Shown one piece after another: positions 24,083 to 35,195 of a stretch of 64,000 bases of DNA (positions within the stretch are counted from its first letter, which is position 1; each line of letters opens with the position of its first letter). This DNA comes from Euphorbia lathyris (Eukaryota; Streptophyta; Magnoliopsida; Malpighiales; Euphorbiaceae). Position numbers and translations under genes: made by a program. The DNA is taken from assembly GCF_963576675.1 (NCBI RefSeq), contig NC_088915.1, positions 32,083,501-32,147,500 of the forward strand, in the 5' to 3' direction. The notes under the pieces were generated by a model. It made no database searches and had not been told where the DNA came from. It worked only from the letters and a program-made list of their open reading frames with translations.

Positions 24083-25142
24083 ATGGTGCCTATTATCGAA
24101 AATTTCTTCGTCCAAGAATATATTAAAAAGTTGTTATTGAGCAAAGTAATGGAAATATAGATTAATTTTACTGTAGAAAAAATAAGATAAAAAAAATTAG
24201 TTTAAAAATTATCTTCAAAATGGAGGACTATTACTGTAAACAAATCACTTTGTCCATTTTATACAATATCAAAATCCAACTATTGCGTAGGTAGCAGCCT
24301 TTAACCATGACTTACTACTATTGAGTAGATAGCCTTACTCAAGTGCATGATATTGGTAAGTAGTAGGAGAAGATTAAGTGTTTAAAATTACTATTTAATA
24401 TTTTTTTATATTCTATTTTTTTATTTAATATCTTATATTTTTAATCTGCTTTCTTGTGCAGAATGAATCCTATCAATAAACATTTATTCATCAAATAAGG
24501 GACTGACATGTTATACTTCAGCGAAGTAAAGGAAGGATTATTTCCGGTAAGGGCAATTTGGATCAACCCAGTTTATATTCCAGAGGCTAGAACACAAGAT
24601 GAACATGGTAAAATAATTTTATTTTCAATCTCTCAATTAATTCATTTTTTACTTCATATTATTAATTATTAACTAACTAAATTTTGTCAAATAGAGGATG
24701 TGTTACGAATAGTTTTGCTTCTATAATGGAAGCAAATATTTGCTTAAAAACTGGAATACCATACACTGATTTTAAAGCTAAATGTACTTTCTCCCTTAAT
24801 TCATCATTTGTTACAGATCATCCTAAAACAACCCATTAAAACCAAATCAAAATGTGCTTGAGGATATACTCGAATATTGCACGGAATTAAATATAGAGAT
24901 TGGTGATGGTAAAGCGACTAGACTCATAGATTGGGAAGAGATCAATTGCAGAAATACACCGGTACTTTTAAATGTACTATTGATTTGCTGTTTTAATATA
25001 GCATCGACTAAGACATTTAATAACTTATTTAAAAATAATCGGCACCAAATTCTCGGGAAGGATAAAGATTAGAAATATTTGCAGAGATGACATTAGAGGG
25101 GGATGGGGAGAGCAGTATGTAGTGGTAGTCTACGGGGTAGGA
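24083..25142 (+). pseudogene. Array unit 9: papain-fold-like gene, 3'-truncated
   Basis: The ATG of exon 1 is kept (24083). The last exon starts at 24697 behind a GAG acceptor. One base is missing in the AAAACAACCC run near 24827. The unit ends abruptly at the GTAGGA of the VVVYGVG strand, where LINE sequence on the opposite strand begins. Confidence 0.5.
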
Positions 25143-26640
25143 ATTAAAGCCATAATGTTTGAGTTAAGGATTGTTATGATTTTCCCCGACTGAAAAAACC
25201 ATAAGACCGTGTTACAGACATCATTCTGAACCGGATCCCAACAATGCTGAAATAAATCCCCAGTAAATCCGTCTGGGCCCGGTGCACTTGTTGAATTCAT
25301 GCTCATGACCACTTGCTTTATTTCATCCGGGGAGGGGAAGCGAACGATGGATTTGTTTATCTATTGCGTGACTAGCTAAGGGATGATATCTTGAACCTTT
25401 GATAAATCCAGCATATCAGTTCGGGGGTTGGAGAAACGCTGCATGTAGAACGATGTTATATGGTCCGTAATTCTCGTATAATCAGTCGTTAATTCCTCAT
25501 TTACGATCATCGCATGAATGGCCTTGAGAGACTTCCGCTGCATTGCAATTATGTGAAAAAAGGAGCTATTGCGGTCTCCCAATTCCAACCATTCGATTCT
25601 ACTTTTCTCTTTTAAGTGAGTTTCTTTCTGAAGCAGGTGCAGATCCAGATTTGCATGCTCCTGAAGTTCCCTTTCATGGCGTTCAGTCGTGAAGCCATTA
25701 TTTTCAATTTCAAGTTGAATTGCCTCTAGTCGTTTCTCACTGTTAGAGATGTTTTTGTCAAGGTGACCAAAGACATCTCTGTTCCATCTGCACAACACTG
25801 CCTGTAAACTGTGAAGTTTGTGACATAATAAGTGCATAGGCCCCATTATCGGGTGTGGACCATTCCAGTAGCCTTTTATCACCTCTTGGAGATCAGGGTA
25901 CGTGGTCCACATTGCTTGGAAGTGGAACCGTGAGCTCAGTGACCCGTTTTGACCAAACTGAAATAGGATTGGACGATGATCGGAATGGTGCCTCATCAAA
26001 ATTGTGCAACTGTATGACCAGCAGTCAGTGAACCCCCTAGATAGCAAGACTCTATCTTGTTTATTGTCCACTCTGGCCTGTGCATGCCTACCATTCGTCC
26101 AAGTGAAGTAAGAGCCCGTAGCTTGCACCTCCCTCCATTCCCCACCATCAATAAAATCCCTAAATTCCCTACACGAACGTTGCGTCGGTGGCCAACCCGT
26201 TTTTTCATGAGCTCCAAGGATGGAATTAAAGTCTCCCACGAGTAGCCAATTGCCCGGAGTTACCAGCTGCAGGGCGTTAATCTCTTCAAACATGTTTTTC
26301 CTCCTGTTCGACTAGGTGTACCATAGACGAAACAGAAATAATAAAGCTCACCTTTGAGTCTACAATTAATGAGAACGAATTGCTCATGATGGTGCATGAT
26401 CGAGGGCTGCGAGTTCCCAGCCGCGACGTGAAAGACCCAAAGAGTTTCTCTGTCACGGTTGTTTGCTGCCAAAAACGTCATACCCAAACTATTCCAGAAT
26501 CTTTGGTCAATGGCATCAAGGTTAACCATAGGTTCATCAATGTGTAAGAAATCTGGTTTATGAGACTTTCATAAATTAAATAAATACCTTTGGGTATCAG
26601 CGTTTAGAATACCCCTGCAATTCCAAAATAGCACTGTCAT
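25138..26640 (-). pseudogene. LINE 1 ORF2: AP endonuclease and start of reverse transcriptase
   Basis: The start at 26640 reads MTVLFWNCRGILN, the usual ORF2 opening. Endonuclease motifs follow: LLVGDFNSI near 26240, and SDHRPIL near 25985. The linker ends in an IEWLELGDRNSSFFH motif (~25580). RT begins with STSAPGPDGFTGDLFQHCW (~25290). Breaks are a TGA near 26567, a frameshift near 26295 and a stop near 25376. The protein ends at NSNIMALIP where the element is truncated, so the YADD/FADD catalytic box is absent. Confidence 0.88.
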
Positions 26641-26714
26641 TTAAAATGGACGGGCATTTTACTAACCCGTTTAACTCGGGTTGTGTTATTGTCCAGCTTT
26701 GTTATTCATTGACC

Positions 26715-27111
26715 TCATTTCTTCTTGGAAGTTACTGTATCCCAGTCCTGATTTTCCAATTTCGCTTTGTCAGCCCAACTACTCGAGTTCAGGGTGGTTA
26801 CATCATCTCTGATAAGGTCCTTCGGGATATCAATGTTTGAATTCCTAGGGGTAGTCGGCATTTCCATCAGTTCATCCATATACAATTCTGTTGAACCGCT
26901 AGATAAATCCTCCTCCAATTGTCCCTCTACAGGATGCCCAAGGATAGTATGCTCATTAGCTAGCAACTGCTGGATCACCTCCTCAATATTACCTAGTGCA
27001 TGGACAATATGATTTGTAGCCTCAGCTACCGGAATAAATGCCCTCTCAAAGCCTGCTGCAATGTCCATATCTTTCTCGTGTTGGTGTGCCCTAGTTCGTA
27101 GGCATTGGTCC
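26715..27111 (-). pseudogene. LINE 1 ORF1, C-terminal part
   Basis: An open stretch rich in acidic and polar residues ends WDTVTSKKK just before ORF2 starts, the usual position and character of the ORF1 C-terminus. The upstream LTR at 27112 separates it from the DUF4283 half. Confidence 0.65.
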
Positions 27112-28843
27112 TGCAATATGTATTAGACATTTTGTATATTGTTTGAATATATTGTATATGTGTTATATGAATAAAGGCAATAATTCATAATGTTTATACC
27201 TTATGCTATGAAACATGTATGGAGTATCCATTGATTGATAATCATGAAACATCTGAGACCTGTTCTATTCGTGGCAATGAATATAACTAAAGGTATATGC
27301 ATCTAGTATCTGTGTAGTTGTGTAGGAAGCACTACTACAACACTTGTACAGTCAGATATGGATATAGGTACGCATTGATGTAGCTCAATGTGGGACTAGA
27401 CCGATCCGCTCTAAAAAGATTCATGGTGAACGTGTCATTGATCTTTCTAAGTGTATAACTCTATTATCTCTAGACCTATTTCATTATAGTAAATTACGTG
27501 GGATGTGGTTCACTTTGATATGCGCCTAACAGGTCCGTAACAGGATGCCAAATACAGGTATGTTGGGTGGATCGTTGAACATGTTGTTGCGGATAGAGGA
27601 AGTGATGAGATTACCACTCACCTAACGGTGAGCCGATATCACCGACCACTTGAGAAATGGAACTGAAGAAGTGTGTGGCTACACCCTGATATGTAGTTTA
27701 CTTATCTGATTCATCAGTTCACTTTAGATCAAGAAATATAATAAACCGCATAGAGAATGACAACCACTATGTCTCTGGTTTATAATCTGGATATGCAAAT
27801 GGTAAGAGATACTGAGAGATTATCTACTAGGTTTCATGTGTCTTCTATAGATGGCTGAAGTAATTCGTATCAGCCAGGGGCCTTAATGGTTTGCTAGAAA
27901 CCACTTATGGTCATTGGGCTTTAGGCCCATGTCTGGTTGAGGACGAACCCTTAGGATCGTGCACACACAACTCGTGGAATTGAATAATGGTATAATCTTA
28001 AATACATGTTATGTATTTAATTAGAATGGAACATATTAATTAATTGTTAATTAATTAACAAAGAGATAAATTGATTATTTGTTATTTAACAAGTTAATCA
28101 ATTTGATATTTAATTTGGTTATGGTTAGTTAATTAAATTTCCAAATGTAATTAATTAATCAATTGATTAATTAGATTGCATAGGATAAATTATTAATTGA
28201 ACCATAATGCAATTAAATACTATTGGGCCTTATATATATGTGATAATTTAATTAGGCCTATTTGATCCTAATTGAATTAAATATAATCTGTAGGGTTATA
28301 TTTATGATTAGGGATCAAGGAGGGACTAATTAGAAATTAGTTAATTAAAGTGGGGTAATTAAATTGGGTCTATTTGGACCTAATTGAATTAAATATAATC
28401 TGTAGGGTTATATTTATGGTTAGGGACCAAGGAGGGACCAATTGGACATTAGCCACTTAACCTAAACCTAATTGATACATGTATTTATTCACAAGGTTTA
28501 GAAAGATAACCATGACTTGCCTCCCAACTGCAAATTTCGGCCCCCTCTATCCCTGCACAAAGTTCTTCGCGTTCTTCGTGCTCAAATAATTCTGAATCGA
28601 TTACGACTAGCACTGGTTCAGTTTCTATACGGTTGGTGCACGTGATTAAGGAGATTCAATCAACTTGTGGATTCCTGCAGCTGTCTCTAGAAGAGACACC
28701 ACTCGTAAGTTCCTGAATCTTTGTTTTAATTTTGTTTTAAAGTTCACTCTGTGACAGTCTGACACGATCTTAACTAGATTATAGAAAATCTAACCGTAGT
28801 TTTCCGCTGCACTTGGTTAATTTTTTATGACTAATCCCCAACA
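27112..28843 (-). mobile_element. 1.73-kb LTR (Copia-like) inserted in LINE 1
   Basis: On the minus strand the block begins TGTTGGGGATTAGTCATAAA and ends TACATATTGCA, so it has TG...CA termini. Its start, with AACCAAGTGCAGCGGAAAAC shortly after, is the kind seen in many plant Copia LTRs. There is no gag or pol. Flanks are ggtcc and tctcg, so no target duplication is visible. Inside, the segment at about 28258-28325 is repeated at 28380-28440 (taatctgtagggttatattt in both). Confidence 0.6.
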
Positions 28844-29722
28844 TCTCGGCCCTGGGTGATGCTGGTCTGGATCTTTGCAATTCTGTGCCCATTTTCTTAA
28901 CTCTGGGATGTTCCGGTTTTAGGTTCCATTGACATTCATAGGCCATGTGGCCTAATTCGAGCAACTTTACAGAAACTTGGCAGTTTCTCATACACTATGT
29001 CTATCCAGAATTATTTGCCCTCCCTCTGGATGCCCAGCTTGGTCGGAAGATCCTCTACAAGGTCGATATCTATGAGGAGTCTGGCAAAGTGCCTAAAATC
29101 CCCTTCAAGGGTTGCCCTGTCCAATTTAATCAGCCCTCCTAGACCTTGTGTAATGTCAGATAAAATTTGGGGATCCAAATATTCCCATGGTAAAGCATAG
29201 AGACGAATCCATACCTGAGCCTGTGTTGTTTTTTCTGCAAATGGATCAAAGTCCACCTTCCAGGGTTGTAGTCGGAAGGTCCCAGGCTTCACATTAAGAA
29301 TCCCCTTGCTGACGGCTACCAATTTTGCTTCTTTAGATTGTAGGAACACATGGTAGAACCCTCTTCCAATTGATATTAATCGCCATGGTTCGTGTAAACC
29401 CCAAACGGATGTGAGCCGCTTCTTCAAATCCCCAACTTTCCATGGCGCTTCTCCCTTTGAAAGTATCAATCTTCCAATCAACGAATGTTCGCAAAGGTCA
29501 AGTCTTCTATCATAAGCCGATTGTGAAATCCGGACTGAACGGATTCCCCCGAAATCTGAGACGGTTGCCGTTGAAATCGACATAACTTCGGTATTTTTCT
29601 GTAAAATCGAAGCGAAGGAGGGCTGCGGAATCACTGGTACAGTCAGCGTCGGTGCCACCACCGTTACGGAATATAGCGAAGCTTTGGATTGAGGAGAACT
29701 CTGATGTTGACATGATCATCAT
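28844..29722 (-). pseudogene. LINE 1 ORF1: DUF4283 and zinc-knuckle remnant
   Basis: The frame from 29661 reads a typical DUF4283 domain: LILSKGEAPWKVGDLKKRLT near 29460, then FRLQPWKVDFDPF and VWIRLYALPWEYLDP. It stops at 29011. A frameshift precedes the zinc knuckle, whose LGHMAYEC half survives near 28945. An ATG-led segment near 29745 (MPDFNLTVNDDH) probably marks the original start, so at least two frameshifts separate start from knuckle. The protein binds LINE RNA in this family. Confidence 0.85.
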
Positions 29723-29830
29723 TAACTGTCAAATTGAAATCCGGCATCGTTGCGGAGACGGCGGAGATGTAGGTGACTTTCGTGCGGCGGTGCAGCGATT
29801 AGGTCATCTTCCCTAATTCAAATAAGTAAC

Positions 29831-30388
29831 TTCTTTTTCCCCTCTCTAATTGTTAAACAATGTTTTTTCAATGGAAAAAAAATGTAAAATGATCCTTAAA
29901 ACTGACCAGTAGACATGCTCTTATATTAGAAATAAGGTGTTTAAGTACAACAAGAATTTATAATGGTGTTCAATACACTATATATGACTGAGTCAATTAC
30001 TACGAATTGAGCTACTAAATCGTAAATTATGTCTCTAAGAAATAATAATCACAATAAGCTCAATTTTAAAGCTCAGATGTCAATAATTAGCACAACATAG
30101 CAATAGAAAACAATAAATTAACAACAATTTTTCAAAACCGTAAAAAGGATAGTTGAAACTCGAATTACAACAATTTTTTTACATCATCTACCATATAAAG
30201 AAGGCCAAACATTTGTTTTGTAATAAGTTCCATTATTTATTTAATGCATTCTTGAACGAAAAATGGATAAGAAATGTGAAAACGCTAATGAAGAAACGTA
30301 CAACATAAACTAATTCATAAAATATAAATTTGAAAAATGATTCTTATAATTTCCCAAAATAGCAACCATTTCTATTATATCAGCTTCA
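29831..30388. other. AT-rich spacer
   Basis: I see no gene, RNA or element ends here. Confidence 0.35.
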
Positions 30389-31060
30389 CTACATCTCATC
30401 CACTGCCATCAGACTTTCAAGACAATGAATTGGATTTTCCCAATCACGATCTGTGTCTATTTCAACCTTCCTAAGAATTTTATTTTTAATATCATACCAA
30501 AAAATCTTATCTTTAATATCATACCAAAACACAAGTCCTTTCTCTGAATATCCCGAAAGATGAAACAAAATCTTATCTTCTTCCTTTGAATATCCCAAAA
30601 GCTTTACATCTCCAACCCAGTGCATGGGGTCTGTGACAAAACATAATTTTGTCTAAGTAAATTCATCAATTTCATCCTTCTTCCTCATGTAAAAATAAGC
30701 TTGAAGCTGCTCATATTGGATGAAGAAGCTAATGCAAAAAGAGCCTTCTAAAACATGCAATTCCATTAAAACTCTACTCATTGAGCTGATTGGGAAAACA
30801 GGTCCACGCACTAAGTAGAACCTTTCTTCTCTCACATCAAATGACACAATCTCATTTAATCCTTCAAAAGGTGACCAATGCAAACTAACATTTGCAAAGT
30901 AACCCATATTATAAACGGGATAACCACCACAATAACCAAAATCTATTTTGTAATTGAGGTAAGGGGAATCCGGACCCACTTCCATTTTGTAATTGAGGTA
31001 AGGGTAATCCCGACCTTTTCTCCAAATATTTGATTTCATACTGTAACTCCAAACTTGAAC
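30389..31060 (-). pseudogene. F-box protein C-terminal (FBA) fragment
   Basis: On the minus strand the sequence matches the F-box associated interaction domain: FANVSLHWSPFEGLNEIVSF, then FDVREERFYLV, then a short leucine-rich stretch, and ending HCLESLMAVDEM. The N-terminal F-box is absent. A TAG at 30653-30655 lies inside EFT*TKL, where this family has an SWTKL-type tryptophan. Two small in-frame duplications are visible: PYLNYK twice (about 30990 and 30950) and FWYDIK twice (about 30530 and 30500). FBA proteins select targets for SCF ubiquitin ligases; this copy cannot. Confidence 0.8.
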
Positions 31061-31482
31061 TTCTTTTTTAGGTTAAATTTTTCGCTCAACATGTATGATA
31101 AACAAAGCCTTGTAGTCATCAACAGAGTCATCATAACCCAAACCCAACCACTATTTTTAAATATTTTATGTCATTTTTAGATTAGTATGTTGACACCATG
31201 ATTGTCAAAATCGGACTGGTCAAAAAATTGGAAAAGACAAAGTGTCAAGGATTGGAGGTTTAACCGGGGTCCAACAGGGGTTCAACCGGTATTCAAAAAT
31301 CATGTGAAAATTATATTTTTATTCATATTTAATCTTATAAATAGTGTAATATTAACTATATTCATAAAATTATACTAATATAATATTTAATATCAAAACA
31401 TAATATCAAATTAATAAATTTAATACGATAAATAAATATAAAATTTTTAAAAAAGATATACTTTAAAAGTGATTATTTTTAT

Positions 31483-32763
31483 GGAAAAAGTAAAAAAATA
31501 AACCTTGTGGTTATATCTATTTTCCATCGGCACCCATGTGGTTTAAAAGTTTGCAAAATGGTACATTGAAGTTCATTCCGTTAGCAAACACAGACCAAAT
31601 TGACTAACGGTGTTAAAAGTCAAAGGAAAAAGAGTTAGTTTTGTTCCTATATTTATATATTTTATAAATTAACCCCTTTATTATCTAATTATCATAAACA
31701 AACCTCAAAATAAAAAATAAAAATAAATTGCACCATCTTCTCCACCACTCTTTAATTTCTTATTTTTCTCATTCTTTCTCCTCTCTCTAACCTCTCTCTA
31801 AACACAAGAAAAACTCGACATGGTCAATAAATACTCCAACAAAGACTCAGTCTCCATCACTTTCACCGCCTGTACATCTCACAAAATCCACCTCACCGTA
31901 GAACCAGCATGTGGCTCATCGTGAGTAACCGAGTTCCTCCACGGCGGTGTACTGTTTTTCCGGTAATGTTTGGATAACTCTTTTCCCTGTCATACCTAAC
32001 AGAAACGGTAAATCGGAGGCGGTAAGGTATTTTCCATCAAAGAATTTGAGGCATATACCGTCTGTTCTTCCATCTACAAGCTCCATAAACCATTTAGTTT
32101 TACGGGTAGAACCGTTTCGAGACTGACAAACGGGTTCTCTATCGTCTTGAGCGATCGAGTATTTATCGAGATCACTTCAGAGCTTAACTGCTTTGTTTTA
32201 GTGAATAAAACCATAACTAAATAAGATCAATGGAACGAGAGATGGATACAGTTTTTCATATGGAAGGAGATGAGAAAATAAGTGGAAAGAAGAAGAAATT
32301 AACAAACCCATTTTGTTGGGTTTAATTCAATTGGCTTTGTGGGTTTTGTTAATTCAATTGATTTTAGTTGTATAATTTAATTGTGATTAGAAAAGGGGAT
32401 TTTTTTGGGTTTGTTAATTCAATTGATTTTAGAGAAAATTTAATAAAGAGGAGAGAGAGAAGAGAGAGAAAGAATAAAAAAAATAAGAAACTAAAGAGAG
32501 GTGGAAAAAATGGTGCAATTGATTTTTATTTTTTATTGTGCGGTTTGTTTTTTATAATTAGATAATAGGAGGGTTAATTTATAAAATATATAAATATAGG
32601 GACAAAACTAACTCTTTTCCCTTTGACTTTTAATATTGTTAGTCAATTTGGCCTGTGTTTGCTAACGGAATGAACCTCAAGGTACCATTTTGCAAACTTT
32701 TAAACCACATGGGTGCCGATCGAAAATAGGTGTAACCACAATGTTTATTTTTGTACTTTTTCC
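31483..32763. mobile_element. Pack-MULE 2 with ~300-bp inverted repeats and a DUF569 fragment
   Basis: Perfect 9-bp duplication tatttttat (31474-31482 and 32764-32772). The ends form a ~300-bp inverted repeat beginning ggaaaaagtaaaaaaataaa and ggaaaaagtacaaaaataaa. Near-identity continues through the whole flank to the cattctttctc tracts. The interior (~31830-32220) is a captured piece of a host gene and contains no transposase. Confidence 0.92.
31845..32150 (-). pseudogene. Captured DUF569 gene fragment
   Basis: On the minus strand SRNGSTRKTKWFMELVDG (~32130-32080) is followed by LPFLLGMTGKRVIQ (~32015) and, in another frame, PPWRNSVTHDEPH (~31940) and WIL*DV. These are consecutive landmarks of plant DUF569 (fascin-like, actin-cross-linking-type fold). 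The frame changes near 31950. A TGA at 31879-31881 replaces the Trp of the usual W-[IV]-L-W-D-V. Only part of the domain was captured. Confidence 0.8.
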
Positions 32764-33216
32764 TATTTTTATTAATAGCTAACCTCTAAATATGCTAATA
32801 GGATATGTATTTTATAATTCAACTTAAATTTTAATTTATTAGATTTTTAAAATTTATTTATATATATTTAAAATTTAAATGCTAATTAAACTTTATTAAT
32901 TTTAAGAGAATAAAGTAATTTTTAATGATATTTATCTAAACAGAAAAAATAATACTAAATCATATTTTAATTATTCAACTTATAAAATTATTACTTATTC
33001 TTAAATAGTTAATAATAATCATATGCGAAATGATAGTGTAATGGCGGTCATTAGAATTTGCAGACCAAAGGTCCAAGTTTTGAATCCTAGCTTTATTAAA
33101 ATTTACATCTATTTTTTAAAGTAAATTCGGACCACCTCAGGGTCGAAATTGTGACCGGTTCCGATCGAACCGGGTTGAACTAGCCTGTCTGGTTTGGGTT
33201 TGATAACCTTGGTTAA

Positions 33217-33489
33217 CACTAACCATGGAAAAGTCCTCTAATATCATTTTAGGCGGTCATGTAATATGTTTATACAATTTAGGAGGTTCGGATCATATTT
33301 GCAGGTTATAATTTTATTATCTTTATTAGTAAAGTGACATATAAAAACACGATTATAATATAACAATAATTTTAAATATTCGTGTCATTTTTAGATTAAC
33401 ATATTAACCCTAACACAATCCAAAAATTGTAAAAATATAGTTTACTTACTTTTTTTTATCTTCTTTGTACATGTTTGGATATTTGAGGT
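33217..33489. other. Short AT-rich spacer
   Basis: Nothing recognisable. Confidence 0.3.
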
Positions 33490-34158
33490 TTGGAAGGCAA
33501 CAAAAACATGTTATGCGAAGAAACCAAATTGTCTCCCGCCACGCGTGGTTAGATGGAAAACGGCTAAAGTTCCGACATTTTCTTAAGTGCGCGATATGAT
33601 TAAGGTGAGCAAATATGTATTTAAATTGTCATAATCGATTTGAAATCATATTTATTATTATAACCATTTGTGATTCGTAGAATGCTGCTCCTCCACAACC
33701 TAAACTTGTTGGAAGATGTCGAGACGAAAACTGTTTGGTATAAGTTGCTCCTTGACCACGTCAAGGGTCGTGAGTTTGATTATGACAAGTTATATGTGGG
33801 ATTTGTTGTTGTTCGGGATGATTAGGCGAAGGAGTAAGATAGTAGGGATGATGAGAAAAAGGACCAAGCTGGCGAGAATGACAAGGCTAAGAAGCAAGAT
33901 AGTGGGGATGATGAGAGAAAGAAGCAATATATCGGTGATAATGTCCTTGATGATCGTGATAATTCTCCTTAGGAATCCCCTAATGTGATTTATGAGATAG
34001 GGAGGTTGTTACTCGAGCACCAAGAGTGGTGCAAAAGGCAATTTGTGGTTATGGATACCAAATTGTCGGAGATGGATACCAAGTTGTCTACTCGATTTGA
34101 CGAATTAAGTGCTCGAATTTTCGAATTAGAGGGAGACATGCGCACCTTAAAATTATGA
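33490..34158 (+). pseudogene. Decayed transposon-type gene of unknown class
   Basis: A first block (33490-33605) reads RRNQIVSRHAWLDGKRLKFR and ends near an AG|GTGAGC donor. After a ~75-bp intron, a second block (33683-34158) reads MLLLHNLNLLEDVETKTVWY and EFDYDKLYVGFVVVRDD. It continues into a charged Asp/Lys-rich repeat (QDSGDDERKKQ) and a coiled-coil-like end (MDTKLSEMDTKLSTRFDEL). Stops at about 33595, 33821, 33836 and 33970 break it. The style is that of the gag-like or Ulp1-associated proteins of plant transposons, but I recognise no specific family. Confidence 0.4.
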
Positions 34159-34584
34159 TTTAGGGCTTCATGTTTGGATATTAGATGATAAGATACACAT
34201 CTTACATGAGGATATTAAGTTGCGAGCATAATAACGAACTCTTAACCAAAAACCATAATGCCTTAAATTGTGAGAAGAAGATTGTTTAGAGGTATAAAGT
34301 GTTTAAGGACACAAATAAAAGATTAGGATTTTCTATTCATTTTTTTCGCCACCATCTTGGTGAGAAGAGGGAAGAAGTTGTTTGTAAATTTGGATTTTGT
34401 GAGGGAAGAAGTGGGAAAAGAATTTTTTTTTTTTGTGTAAAATGGATCTTGATGTTTCGTTGAAAAGAATAAGGGTTTTAAATTTATGTAATAAAGAAAG
34501 AAAAAATAGATTATGTAAATGTATCTTTATTTTCGAGTTGGGAATGAGGGTTTAAAATAGCATTTTGAGACTTTAAGTCCCAAA

Positions 34585-34860
34585 ATGTACCATTCGTACA
34601 ACATGTAGAGATTCTCTGCATGTTGTTTAATTAGTTGTCTGTGATTTAAAGTCACGGACAGACAGACCGTTCCATGACTTTAAGTCACGGACAGGGCCAT
34701 AGTCTGGGCCTCAAAGTCTCAGACTTCTCTTTTCTGTTGAGAGTATCGGCCGAAAAAACAGTCTAAGACTTAAGAGTCCAAACACTTTATCTAAATTATA
34801 ATGTCTGGGACTCAAAGTCCCCGACTATTTTTGTCCAGGATTTTAACTCTTGGATTGTGT
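34585..34860. repeat. Array of palindromic gactttaagtc words
   Basis: Six or more words are built on gactttaagtc, gatttaaagtcacggac, gactcaaagtccccgac and gacttaagagtcc. Each is an inverted repeat, set 40-60 bp apart, and several are followed by acggacag. The sequence is quite unlike the AT-rich flank. No clear element termini were found around it. Confidence 0.65.
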
Positions 34861-34954
34861 TTTGACTACCCAAATCTAGAAATTGTATTTTCTGTAACCA
34901 TTTGTTAGAAATTATTTAAACAATTCCATTAAACCATTCTTTAACCGGTATTAC

Positions 34955-35195
34955 TGGCCCAATGGAATTTGACGGCCATACAGAGGTTGGAGATAGTTCA
35001 TTTGGAGTCAGGAAAGAAGCTATTTCTTTGGACACACTTCGGGCTATGACCTTTGAGTGAATTGGAGCATATTTTGTGGATGTGAATCGTCAAGTGCAGT
35101 GGCTAAATGTTGCAACATTTCCACCTTCATTTCTTACCAATGGCAAGGTTGTCTTTCATCCATCTGAAGCTTCTCGTAAATGTTGCATCCAATCT
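34955..35195 (+). other. Coding-like fragment, unrecognised
   Basis: A plus-strand frame reads EFDGHTEVGDSSFGVRKEAI, SLDTLRAMTFE, a TGA near 35057, then IGAYFVDVNRQVQWLNVATF and PSFLTNGKVVFHPSEASRK before a stop. The composition looks like a real protein (balanced residues, Trp, Phe, Pro), but I do not recognise the family. It may be a captured or broken exon. Confidence 0.3.

Larger units (their letters stand above)
5066..25142 (+). repeat. Tandem array of nine ~1.8-kb gene-bearing units
   Basis: The same ~1.8-kb sequence recurs nine times head to tail, all plus strand. The final-exon starts are at 5214, 7042, 10388, 12196, 14020, 15843, 17578, 22867 and 24697. Spacing is 1.74-1.83 kb once inserted elements are removed. 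Each full unit holds a first exon (ATGGAGCC...), an exon ending in ACAAGACGAATATG before a GT donor, an AT-rich intron of ~95 bp, and a ~660-bp last exon ending CAATATTAA, followed by a conserved AT-rich spacer. The first unit starts inside the penultimate exon and the last is cut off by a LINE, so both array edges are broken. No copy has a fully open gene. Confidence 0.9.
25138..29830 (-). mobile_element. L1-type LINE 1, 3'-truncated and interrupted by an LTR
   Basis: On the minus strand the order is 5' leader (~29830-29660), ORF1 with DUF4283, a separate LTR insertion (27112-28843), the rest of ORF1, then ORF2 with endonuclease and the first part of the reverse transcriptase. The element ends at ~25138 within RT, with no 3' half and no poly(A). 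Ordinary LINE insertions lose the 5' end, so a later deletion must have removed the 3' part. Confidence 0.88.
31190..33216. repeat. hAT-like MITE split by Pack-MULE 2 (tentative)
   Basis: The left end reads catgattgtcaaaatcggac and the right end, in reverse complement, caaggttatcaaacccaaac. The match (CAxGxTTxTCAAA) is short, but it frames AT-rich non-coding sequence on both sides of the Pack-MULE. No clean target duplication was found. A weak tRNA B-box-like phrase lies near 33080. Confidence 0.3.

Noticed and set aside
33060..33110. tRNA-like B-box phrase (ggtccaagttttgaatcc), possible SINE or tRNA
   Set aside because: No A box at proper spacing and no cloverleaf could be drawn.
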